Below are positions 37,174 to 44,689 of a DNA stretch of 64,000 nt, piece after piece (the first letter of the stretch is position 1; every line of letters starts with the position of its first letter). This DNA is from an uncultured Sphingorhabdus sp. (lineage in GTDB: Bacteria > Pseudomonadota > Alphaproteobacteria > Sphingomonadales > Sphingomonadaceae): the NCBI GenBank assembly GCA_947501885.1, contig CANMXN010000001.1:1240001-1304000 (forward strand), read 5' to 3'. A program made the translations under genes and the position numbers. Below the pieces are notes generated by a model. That model did no database searches. It was not told the origin of the DNA and was given only the letters and a program-made list of their open reading frames with translations.

Positions 37174-38001
37174 ACGAGACTTATTGTAGGGATTTTTGTC
37201 ACAAAGAAATTAATCGATAATGATGAGTGGGAATGGCAATTAGCCTGCTTCAAGTGGCTGTTAACTAATACTGGTGGAATAGAGGCATTCCGTGAGTATT
37301 CATTAATCACACCAACACGTCATTTTTTTTCATCGACTTTTGCAGATAAACCAAATCAAGCAGAGCTACTATTTGATATTATAAAAAAACATGTCGGCAT
37401 GGCTGATTGGCCTGTTACGCTTATCGCAGGAGAGAGCAGCAAACCAAATTCATTACATCCAGGTACGTATTTGGTTCATGATAACACCCCAGCACTTGGT
37501 ACTTTTGAACAACAAGAAACCAATGATGAGAAAATTATCACTAACATTACCTATAATCCCGATTTGCTCAATGATATCGAGAATTTTGTCGCAACCATGG
37601 CACATGAACTCGGCCATTATCTATTGCACAGTTTTGAAACGCTTCCTCCTGGTGGAAAAAGTCTTGAAGAACATGCAACCGATTTATGCACTGTGTTTAT
37701 GGGCTTTGGCATATTTTTATCCAATAGCGCAAAAGTCACGGACGGCTTTTCTGCTTTTGATAGCCAAGGTTGGCAAATTGGATATGCAGGATATCTGAGT
37801 GAGCAAGCCCTGATTACCGCATTATCAATAAACGAAACATTAGCAGGTCGTGATCCAATGGAGGCCGCAAAATATCTTAAACCCTATCTGGCAAAAGACC
37901 TAAAGAAAGCATGTAGATATCTATCAAAACGCGATATATACTGTGAAATTATGGCAACTGATCTATCTGAATTTGGGGACTATTCCAAGCTAGTCTCTTG
38001 A
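37174..38001 (+). CDS. HExxH metalloprotease-like protein lacking a canonical start codon
   Basis: The frame is open from 37174, but the first in-frame ATG is at 37399. The 75 codons before it read like real protein (DEWEWQLACFKWLLTNTGG, REYSLITPTRHFF) and run smoothly into MADWPVTLIAGE, so the annotated ATG is probably internal. Candidate starts are ATT at 37183 or 37192 near a TAGGG. The zinc motif is MAHELGHYLLHS, about 145 codons into the frame, with EEHATDLC as the likely third ligand segment. This suggests a small peptidase. Either a non-standard start or a recent start-codon loss or frameshift is likely. It is downstream of the MAPEG gene. Confidence 0.6.
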   Translation, partial: TRLIVGIFVTKKLIDNDEWEWQLACFKWLLTNTGGIEAFREYSLITPTRHFFSSTFADKPNQAELLFDIIKKHVGMADWPVTLIAGESSKPNSLHPGTYLVHDNTPALGTFEQQETNDEKIITNITYNPDLLNDIENFVATMAHELGHYLLHSFETLPPGGKSLEEHATDLCTVFMGFGIFLSNSAKVTDGFSAFDSQGWQIGYAGYLSEQALITALSINETLAGRDPMEAAKYLKPYLAKDLKKACRYLSKRDIYCEIMATDLSEFGDYSKLVS

Positions 38002-38024
38002 TCACAATAACAGCCATAACCCCC

Positions 38025-38702
38025 TCATCGATTAGCCAAAACATCGTCGGCAACAAAAGCATTATTTTTGCGTTCATAGCCAAATTGACTGGTCGGGCCA
38101 TGGCCTGGAACAAAAGTAACATCATTACCGAGCGGCCATAATTTCTGCGTGATAGCATCGATTAAATCTTGGTGATTGCCACGCGGAAAATCAGTACGGC
38201 CAATCGACCCCTGGAATATTACATCGCCAACAATAGCAAATTTACTTGGTTCATGATAAAAAATTACATGGCCTGGTGTATGGCCTGGGCAATGGATAAC
38301 ATCCAATATTAAATCACCCACACTGACTTGATCACCATCATCAAGCCAACGATCGGGCTCAAACACTTGGCCGTTAACACCATATTTTGCACCATCTTCA
38401 CCCAATCGATCAATCCAAAATATATCATCTTTATGCGGCCCTTCGATAGGAAGGCCCAATTCCTTGGCCAATATGCCCGCCTCTCCGCAGTGGTCGATAT
38501 GACCATGTGTGATAATTATTTTCTCCAGTTCAACCCCTGCCTGTTTCACAGCGGCCTTGACCTTGTCCAAATCCCCTCCAGGATCACTCAACGCTGCTTT
38601 GTTAGTTTTAGTACACCAAAGCAGCGTACAATTTTGCTGTAAGGGTGTAACGGGGATAATGGCAGCGCGCAAAGGCGGCTGCTTTGATGTAACATTGCTC
38701 AT
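38025..38702 (-). CDS. MBL-fold hydrolase (glyoxalase II/YcbL-like)
   Basis: A 225-residue metallo-beta-lactamase fold protein. The metal motif is ITHGHIDHCGEAG, with HCPGHTPGHVIF and GDVIFQGSIGRTDFPRG providing other ligands and FVPGHGPTSQFGYERKNN the C-terminal His. The short C-terminus is like YcbL-type enzymes rather than full glyoxalase II. Possible roles are thioester or glutathione conjugate hydrolysis; the substrate is unknown. Confidence 0.88.
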   Translation of the reverse strand: MSNVTSKQPPLRAAIIPVTPLQQNCTLLWCTKTNKAALSDPGGDLDKVKAAVKQAGVELEKIIITHGHIDHCGEAGILAKELGLPIEGPHKDDIFWIDRLGEDGAKYGVNGQVFEPDRWLDDGDQVSVGDLILDVIHCPGHTPGHVIFYHEPSKFAIVGDVIFQGSIGRTDFPRGNHQDLIDAITQKLWPLGNDVTFVPGHGPTSQFGYERKNNAFVADDVLANR

Positions 38703-38769
38703 ACCGTATATTTGGCCCTATTTAGCATCAGAATCAATATATTCTTTATGTGCAGCTTTGCGTTCATAT

Positions 38770-39471
38770 CTATAATTTGCGTCCAACCCAAATAACAGGC
38801 CCAATAATGACAAGCGCCGCACCATCAACATCGCGCCAATTGCTATAACTCGGATTATCGCTTATCACATCAACATGTTTGTTCGGCCCAAAAGATAATC
38901 GCTTCACCATCAACACATCATCCATGCGTATCACATAAATACCATCGCGCATGGCTCCTGTTTCATGACACGCCACCATAATATCATCACCATGCGACAA
39001 TGTTGGCAGCATACTATCGCCATCTACCGTGACAATAGAGAGGTTTTTCTTGTCATAAGGAAATTGCCTTAGCCATTTCGGATCAAAAGCAATTTTCCCT
39101 GCCAGTGACTCGGACTGTTCCAAATTACCAGCACCCGCAGAAACACCCACCGATAATTTAGAAATTAATTCCAATCCGCCATTGCCATCATCAATAGGTG
39201 CGCCCAATATCTTCTGATTCACCCCATAATAGCGGGCCAAGATATGTCGGTCCTTCTCTGCCAAATATTTTGGTGTCCCGCGCTCAATATATTGCTGAAT
39301 ATAGGATGGGTTACGGCCAATAAGATCTGATAGGCCTTTGTAATCATCACCTTTATTCTTAATAAGGGTTTTTAGATTATCTCTATAGTGACGGCTTTGA
39401 CCGCCATATGATGGGTCCATTGGTTCGGGCATCATTGGTGGCTGCGGTGTATTTTTCTCTATTTTGGACAT
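38770..39471 (-). CDS. S24 family (LexA/CI-like) transcriptional repressor
   Basis: A 233-residue repressor. Residues about 30-95 form a helix-turn-helix region (DYKGLSDLIGRNPSYIQQYIERG). The C-terminal half is an S24 peptidase domain: the nucleophile Ser is in DGDSMLPTLSHGDDIMV near 165 and the Lys is in VIRMDDVLMVKRLSF near 205. A cleavage site would be in the linker around SVGVSAGAGNLEQSE, with Ala-Gly present. Its own promoter (TTGTCT-17-TATAGA) puts the transcript start at about the ATG, so the message may be leaderless. Related S24 proteins are common in sphingomonads. Confidence 0.88.
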   Translation of the reverse strand: MSKIEKNTPQPPMMPEPMDPSYGGQSRHYRDNLKTLIKNKGDDYKGLSDLIGRNPSYIQQYIERGTPKYLAEKDRHILARYYGVNQKILGAPIDDGNGGLELISKLSVGVSAGAGNLEQSESLAGKIAFDPKWLRQFPYDKKNLSIVTVDGDSMLPTLSHGDDIMVACHETGAMRDGIYVIRMDDVLMVKRLSFGPNKHVDVISDNPSYSNWRDVDGAALVIIGPVIWVGRKL

Positions 39472-39477
39472 TATTTT

Positions 39478-39506
39478 TCTATAGCAATAGGATTTTTCCT
39501 AGACAA
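39478..39506 (-). promoter_or_regulatory. Promoter of the S24 repressor gene
   Basis: On the minus strand, TTGTCT (39506-39501) and TATAGA (39483-39478) are separated by 17 bases. The expected start of transcription is about 39471, which is the A of the proposed ATG. Operator 1 lies inside the spacer. Confidence 0.6.
39488..39501. promoter_or_regulatory. Operator 1 (TAGGA-N4-TCCTA)
   Basis: TAGGATTTTTCCTA is a perfect palindrome with 5-bp arms and a TTTT centre. It lies in the spacer of the repressor promoter, a position expected for autorepression. Confidence 0.6.
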
Positions 39507-39507
39507 G

Positions 39508-39521
39508 TAGGATTTTACCTA
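39508..39521. promoter_or_regulatory. Operator 2 (TAGGA-N4-ACCTA)
   Basis: TAGGATTTTACCTA repeats the operator 1 pattern with one mismatch between the arms. The centres of the two sites are exactly 20 bp apart, about two DNA turns, so dimers would bind on one face and could cooperate. Confidence 0.6.
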
Positions 39522-39529
39522 TCACAAAT

Positions 39530-39544
39530 GTTCTTATTATGTTC
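39530..39544 (+). promoter_or_regulatory. Candidate LexA box (GTTC-N7-GTTC)
   Basis: GTTCTTATTATGTTC exactly matches the direct-repeat LexA box known in alphaproteobacteria (GTTC, 7 bases, GTTC). It overlaps a possible TATTAT -10 element for the rightward genes. The pattern is short, and one or two chance matches are expected in 64 kb, so the position rather than the match is the support. Confidence 0.45.
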
Positions 39545-39618
39545 TCATTGATTCGAGAAGGAATATACCGCCGCTTAATACCCCAATAACCAGACAAGCA
39601 TGATGATAGGAGATAAAT

Positions 39619-39795
39619 ATGCATATGCTACGGATAGTAGAAAAATTTTTGCGCGATCATGATATCCCACCAACCAAATTTGGACGGATCGTCGCCAAAG
39701 ACCCCAGACTTGTACTGGATATGCGATTAGGGCGTGAAGTGCGTACACCGATGCAACGTAAAATTATCGCTTATATTGAGAGCGTTGGAGAGTGA
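39619..39795 (+). CDS. Small helix-turn-helix-like protein divergent from the S24 repressor
   Basis: A 58-residue protein beginning MHMLRIVEKFLRDHDIPPTK, with FGRIVAKDPRLVLDMRLGRE and RTPMQRKIIAYIES. The helical pattern suits a small DNA-binding (Cro-like) fold, and similar small proteins occur in sphingomonads. A perfect AGGAG six bases before the ATG supports the start. It is shorter than usual annotation cut-offs. The next gene begins 3 bases after the stop, so they form an operon. Confidence 0.75.
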   Translation: MHMLRIVEKFLRDHDIPPTKFGRIVAKDPRLVLDMRLGREVRTPMQRKIIAYIESVGE

Positions 39796-39798
39796 AAT

Positions 39799-40185
39799 AT
39801 GAATCAATTGCGCCATAATTTCACAAAAATAGACCGCTTATCAGCTCAGATAATTGCGTATATTGAGCAATTCTCTGCACAATATAGAACGCTAGGCCAA
39901 GATGATTCCATAAGCTGTCAGATTGAGAATGTGGAGATAAATGATTGGCAGAGCGCGACATATGATGGCGAGAAGCACCACTATCTGATAAAAATATATT
40001 GGAGCGAAGAAAATCCAATAATAAATAGCAATGATTATAAGACCAAATTAGCATCAGGTCTAAATGACTATGAATTTATTTTGTCCAAATCATTTGTTGC
40101 AGATATCAATATTAGCCAGCTCCAAATCATGGATAGGAATATCTGGAAACTCAATATCGAAACGCTTATCATCCATGAAGAATGA
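39799..40185 (+). CDS. Hypothetical protein downstream of the small HTH-like gene
   Basis: A 128-residue acidic, soluble protein with a helical start (IDRLSAQIIAYIEQFSAQY) and a strand-rich remainder (HYLIKIYWSEENP, EFILSKSFVADINISQLQIM). No motif recognised. Its start is 3 bases after the previous stop. It is convergent with the acidic membrane protein gene. Being in an operon with a likely regulator and behind the repressor control region suggests a regulated accessory function; that is inference. Confidence 0.65.
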   Translation: MNQLRHNFTKIDRLSAQIIAYIEQFSAQYRTLGQDDSISCQIENVEINDWQSATYDGEKHHYLIKIYWSEENPIINSNDYKTKLASGLNDYEFILSKSFVADINISQLQIMDRNIWKLNIETLIIHEE

Positions 40186-40198
40186 AAGCATGAGATTA

Positions 40199-41656
40199 TC
40201 AAGCGCTACGTTCATTCATTTTGTGCAATGTATCTAGCGCCGCCTGCAAGGCAGAGTCCATCTCTTGCTTTTGGCTTTCGCTTGCCTCTTTTGCATGCTC
40301 ATTAGAAGTATCATCGCTATATTCTTTTTTTGCAACCAACCCTATTTTTTGAGTGACTACTTTTTTTTCCAAATTCTCACTTGTATCTGATGCAGTCGTT
40401 TTTACTATAGTTTCAAGACTCTCCGTCTTAGACGCGTCATTATCCAAATCAATCGATGCAGGTTTATCATCAGAAATAACCCTCTCACCCTGTGATCTTA
40501 CTATATCAATATTCTCACGCAATTCTCTGCGGCGCATCACGACCTTATCCAAGCGCTTCATCAAATCATCAAGAGTAGGAAGATCATTATCGTCAGAAAC
40601 TTTTCTTAGATGCGGTTGATCTTGCTCAGGCTCAGCAGCTTGATCATCAATATTATGGTCAGTTTTAACATCATGATTTATATCTGCAACTTCTTCCTCA
40701 AAATCAGCCGCCTCAACAGGAATTTCTTCCATATATGTGGTTGTTACTTCGGATTCTACAGCTTCTTCCACATATGCTTCTGCATTATATGGTGTTGTTT
40801 CAGGTCCTGTAATATCCTTTGCTGATGCTTCTAATGTTTCTGACATTTCAATATCTTGCAAATGTTCTTCAGAAGAAGAGCCTAAAATCTCATCTAAGTC
40901 TGATTCATCTTGTACATCATCATAATCATTATTTTCGGGGTCCAATATTTTGTCACCCAAATCTTCATTGGCTGATAGGGGCCGACGCGGCGGAGCATCT
41001 GGATGGCTATCTGCGTTACGCAATTTCGGCAGATCATCAAAACTTCTTACGCTATCATCACCGCCCATGAAAGGTAGCTTACGAAATGAAGATCTCATCT
41101 TAGTAGCAAGCGCCTTAACGCCGCTGATAGATTTGAAACCAGCACTATGGTCTCGATAATTAGAAGTCTCTTCTTGTTGAGTCTCTTCAAACTCTTCATA
41201 GCGCTCACTATCTTGCTGATATATTTTTTGTGCGATTTCCGTATCATCATCCATAACAGGCATGCGATTACGCGCCCGCGCTCTTTCATTCACTTCATCC
41301 GATGTCATATATTCTTCTTGTTCATCAGTTGCGAAACGCATTAATATAATCAATAAAATTGCAGACGATAATATAGCTAAAAAAGCTACGAACAAAATAC
41401 GTGCCGTAAAACCCAATGGAGCACTCGCCGCAGGAATAATCTCTGATAAGCCTGAAGCACCAGTGAACATTTCAAGGATATAAACGGGGATTAGCAAAGC
41501 GATAAGTGCGACAATAAAGCCACCTGCGCCTGCAAATAATATCGCATTCATCTTAGTTATTTGAGGCAGTCCTCTAGAGGCTTTATTGAAAGATACTTGA
41601 GAGTTAACAGACGCAACATTACCCCTCATGCCTTTCATTTTATCCATAATACCCAT
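40199..41656 (-). CDS. Acidic membrane protein of unknown function
   Basis: A 485-residue protein with two membrane helices near the start (about 38-62 and 80-108) and a long, hydrophilic, highly acidic cytoplasmic part rich in Asp, Glu and Ser (about 115-485). A more basic patch (KSISGVKALATKMRSSFRKLPFMGG) lies near 170-200 and a helix with Arg (TLDDLMKRLDKVVMRRRELREN) near 365. Topology suggests a membrane-tethered scaffold. GGAG is at a good distance from the ATG. It is adjacent to the XrtA-associated glycosyltransferase, 32 bases away on the same strand. No family recognised. Confidence 0.7.
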   Translation of the reverse strand: MGIMDKMKGMRGNVASVNSQVSFNKASRGLPQITKMNAILFAGAGGFIVALIALLIPVYILEMFTGASGLSEIIPAASAPLGFTARILFVAFLAILSSAILLIILMRFATDEQEEYMTSDEVNERARARNRMPVMDDDTEIAQKIYQQDSERYEEFEETQQEETSNYRDHSAGFKSISGVKALATKMRSSFRKLPFMGGDDSVRSFDDLPKLRNADSHPDAPPRRPLSANEDLGDKILDPENNDYDDVQDESDLDEILGSSSEEHLQDIEMSETLEASAKDITGPETTPYNAEAYVEEAVESEVTTTYMEEIPVEAADFEEEVADINHDVKTDHNIDDQAAEPEQDQPHLRKVSDDNDLPTLDDLMKRLDKVVMRRRELRENIDIVRSQGERVISDDKPASIDLDNDASKTESLETIVKTTASDTSENLEKKVVTQKIGLVAKKEYSDDTSNEHAKEASESQKQEMDSALQAALDTLHKMNERSA

Positions 41657-41688
41657 TCATTCGACTCCATAGGTCGGCAGCTAATTAT

Positions 41689-42921
41689 TTATGCCACCTT
41701 ACTCGGTTTATCTTTACCTAACAGAAAATGGTAAACAGGATCGTAACGACGAATATTTATTTCCCAATTGCGTTGTTTTTTAACAAAGTCCTTAGCAATT
41801 CTGCGTCTTTCAGGCCATTTTTCTTTATTAGAAAATAAACCATATAATGCATCAGCAATCGAATTTGGATCATCTGCGGCAAATAATGTACCCGTCTCAC
41901 CATCGATAATTAACTCTTTATGGCCGCCCACATCTGATGCGGCGACCAGCTTTTCCTGCGCCATAGCCTCAAGCGGTTTAAGCGGCGTCACCAAATCCGT
42001 AAGCCGCATATTTTTGCGCGGATAAGCAAGTACATCAATGACCGAATAATATTTTTCAACCTCTTCATGCGGAACCCGCCCTAAAAAGTGAATATGCTCA
42101 CAGGCATCGGATGCTTGTGCCTGCGCACGCAAGGCATCCTCCATAGGCCCACCACCAACCAAAACCAGCTTGGCATTCCTACCTTTTGCTCGTAAAATAG
42201 GCATTGCTGTGATGAGATCATCAAGACCTTCATAATCATAGAAGCTACCGATAAACCCTATAACATCACTGTCTCGCAGCTGTAGCTTTTCAAATAATGC
42301 ATTATCACACGGCTTAGCGCTGCCAAATACTGACATATCAACGCCATTGGGTGATATGGTTATTTTCTCTTGAGAAATTCCACGTCTTATCAAATCAGAC
42401 TTCAGCCCCTCACAAATCACAGCAATATGATCTGCACGGCTAATAACATAATCCTCAAGTGCCCGCGTAAGACGATATTTCATATTACCTTCGCTACCCG
42501 TTCCATTGCCTACAGCAGCATCTTCCCAGAAAGCTCTTATTTCATATATGAAAGGTATGTTTAATTCAGCCGCGGCTAGTGCTGCCGCCAGACCATTGAG
42601 CGCAGGCGAGTGGGCATGGACAATTCTGAAGGGCGATTCATTATATGTTTTTACAATGGCATCACGCAAAGCACTGACTTCATTCCATTCACGCCAAAGA
42701 AAAGGACCGCTTGATTCGGCCATTGTGCGAAAGAAGTGAAGCCCTTCAACCTCTTCTTGTTTAGCTGACAATATTTGACCATTTTGATATTGGCGAACAC
42801 CCGTAATACCCGCAACTTTCCACCCTGCCTTGATCTGCGCTTTCATTATAGCGCGCGTGCGAAAAGTATATCCACTATGCAATGGCAGACTATGGTCTAA
42901 TATATGTAAAATGTCATTCAT
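41689..42921 (-). CDS. Exosortase A (XrtA)-associated glycosyltransferase
   Basis: A 410-residue GT4-type glycosyltransferase. The start ILHILDHSLPLHSGYTFRTRAI is characteristic of the TIGR04063 family found with the PEP-CTERM/XrtA system. Donor-site patterns are visible: SPNGVDMSVF, IGFIGSFYDYEGLDDLI, LVLVGGGPMEDALR and the EAMAQ acidic motif followed by VAASDVGGHKELI. It should transfer a sugar in surface polysaccharide assembly on the cytoplasmic side. It is divergent from the ligase genes. Confidence 0.88.
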   Translation of the reverse strand: MNDILHILDHSLPLHSGYTFRTRAIMKAQIKAGWKVAGITGVRQYQNGQILSAKQEEVEGLHFFRTMAESSGPFLWREWNEVSALRDAIVKTYNESPFRIVHAHSPALNGLAAALAAAELNIPFIYEIRAFWEDAAVGNGTGSEGNMKYRLTRALEDYVISRADHIAVICEGLKSDLIRRGISQEKITISPNGVDMSVFGSAKPCDNALFEKLQLRDSDVIGFIGSFYDYEGLDDLITAMPILRAKGRNAKLVLVGGGPMEDALRAQAQASDACEHIHFLGRVPHEEVEKYYSVIDVLAYPRKNMRLTDLVTPLKPLEAMAQEKLVAASDVGGHKELIIDGETGTLFAADDPNSIADALYGLFSNKEKWPERRRIAKDFVKKQRNWEINIRRYDPVYHFLLGKDKPSKVA

Positions 42922-43071
42922 AATTGCTATTAACCATAAAAATATTAACGTGACGTCAACTCAATTAGGCTATGCACATAAACATAACAAGTCAGAGCAT
43001 TATCTATAATATTCTGAATATATGACAAAAAACACTTTATAACGTAAATTAATAATGCGAAAGGAGCGAAT

Positions 43072-43281
43072 ATGATTGATAATTTTTCTATATTACTCAG
43101 CCATGCTCTCATCTTACTCGCATTTTACCATCTTCTCTATCGGGATGATTTGGATGTCGAAGACCCCCCTATCCCCGATGATGACCCACGCGGTTTTGAA
43201 AAAAAGCCCGATGCATCGATAAAAAAAAGCACAAGATTGACCACCATGCGCGAAGATATGGAAGAGAGACGCCGTGCGTGA
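43072..43281 (+). CDS. Small single-pass membrane protein
   Basis: 69 residues: one hydrophobic helix (about 5-25, LLSHALILLAFYHLLY) and a polar tail with an Asp/Pro-rich part (DDLDVEDPPIPDDDPRGFE) and a basic end (TTMREDMEERRRA). A strong AAAGGAG ribosome site is present. Its stop overlaps the next gene by 8 bases, so it is translationally coupled to the O-glycosylation ligase-like gene. It may be a subunit or partner of that protein; function unknown. Confidence 0.75.
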   Translation: MIDNFSILLSHALILLAFYHLLYRDDLDVEDPPIPDDDPRGFEKKPDASIKKSTRLTTMREDMEERRRA

Positions 43282-44689
43282 TCTAATTTTTGTCGGTTAT
43301 CTTGCACTAATTGCATTGATCGCTTTTAAGCGGCCTTTTTTATATACGCTTATATATGCTTATATTGATATTGTAGCGCCTCAACGCTTAAGCTATTTTT
43401 TACTCAATTCAATACCAATTTCAATGATCATGTTTGGGCTGGCCTTAGCAGGGTTTTTGATCAACGATAATAAAACTGACATCCGTGTAGCCCCTAGGCA
43501 TTTCGTCATTCTACTACTGCTGGTATATTGCGGTTACACCACAACACAAGCCGATGAACCTTGGGCCGCAGCAGAAAAATGGGGGTGGGTATGGAAAGCC
43601 TTAGTCTTTGCCGCTTTCTTACCATTGGTGCTCAAAACGCGCCTGCGCATTGAGGCATTAGCCCTTATGCTGGTACTAACAGTATCAACTCTTATCGTCA
43701 CAGGGGGCATAAAAACTGCTGGAGGCGGAAGCGGCTATGGTCAACTCGTGTTATTAATCTATGAGAATAGCGGCCTTTTTGAGAGTAGCACTATTGCTTG
43801 TGTTTCCATTATGATAATACCGCTTATCCTATGGCTGCGTAAATATGGGACAATTTTTAAACCCGACTGGCGCGTTAATTTATACGCGACAGCCCTTATA
43901 TTTGCTTGCTTATTAATACCTGTTGGGACACAGGCCAGAACTGGCCTTATATGTGCTGCGGTATTAGCAATATTATTGTTATTAAAACTTATTACCCATA
44001 ATATACGCTATATCCTACTACCGATCATTGGGGGCCCAGTTCTCATATTTGCGGCTATACCATTTCTACCCCAGACATTTATTGATCGCATGGAAACAAT
44101 AAAAAATTTCGAGGCAGATCAATCCGCATCCACACGTGTAGCAGTATGGCGCTGGACAATCGAATATGTCGAAGAAAACCCTCTAGGCGGAGGATTTGAA
44201 GCCTATCGTCAAAATAAGGTTAGATATGAAATCGAGGAAGTCGATGAAAATGGCCAAGTAACTGGTCAAAAAAGTGATAATGACGTCGTCGATGAAGGTC
44301 GGGCCTATCATAGTAGCTATTTTGAAATGCTAGGTGAACAGGGATATGCAGGATTACTCATGTGGTTGTTCATACATGTTGGCGGTGTATGGAGAATGCA
44401 ATCCATTCGAAGGCTCTACAAAAAACGAAACCGCCCTGATGAAGAATGGGTTGGGCCACTCGCATCGGCATTGCGCAATTCTCAAATCATTTATTTGGTA
44501 GGTTCTTTATTTGTTGGTATTGCGTTCCAGCCCTTTGTTTACATGCTTATAGCCCTACAGCTAGGCCTTGATACCTATCTTGCCAGACGCAGAGCAGAGG
44601 CAGCATGGAAGCCGCTAGTAGATACAGGTGATATATCACCTAATTTATTGAGATATGGTACGGCCAATATCAAAAATAAAACTGTATGA
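43274..44689 (+). CDS. XrtA-associated putative O-glycosylation ligase (Wzy/WaaL-like)
   Basis: A 471-residue polytopic membrane protein matching the putative O-glycosylation ligase family of exosortase A systems (TIGR03097). There are about ten hydrophobic segments, a conserved ADEPWAAAEKWGWVWKALVFA region, a loop with TRVAVWRWTIEYVEENPLGGGFEAYR and AYHSSYFEMLGEQGYAGLLMWL, the usual Wzy-type Arg and His. It would join or polymerise lipid-linked sugars at the periplasmic face. Start overlaps the small gene; the stop overlaps the acyltransferase (ATGA). Confidence 0.88.
   Translation: MRDLIFVGYLALIALIAFKRPFLYTLIYAYIDIVAPQRLSYFLLNSIPISMIMFGLALAGFLINDNKTDIRVAPRHFVILLLLVYCGYTTTQADEPWAAAEKWGWVWKALVFAAFLPLVLKTRLRIEALALMLVLTVSTLIVTGGIKTAGGGSGYGQLVLLIYENSGLFESSTIACVSIMIIPLILWLRKYGTIFKPDWRVNLYATALIFACLLIPVGTQARTGLICAAVLAILLLLKLITHNIRYILLPIIGGPVLIFAAIPFLPQTFIDRMETIKNFEADQSASTRVAVWRWTIEYVEENPLGGGFEAYRQNKVRYEIEEVDENGQVTGQKSDNDVVDEGRAYHSSYFEMLGEQGYAGLLMWLFIHVGGVWRMQSIRRLYKKRNRPDEEWVGPLASALRNSQIIYLVGSLFVGIAFQPFVYMLIALQLGLDTYLARRRAEAAWKPLVDTGDISPNLLRYGTANIKNKTV

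Noticed and set aside
38770-40185. Prophage remnant
   Set aside because: Apart from the repressor-like switch there is no integrase, structural or lysis gene nearby, and neighbours are ordinary chromosomal genes.
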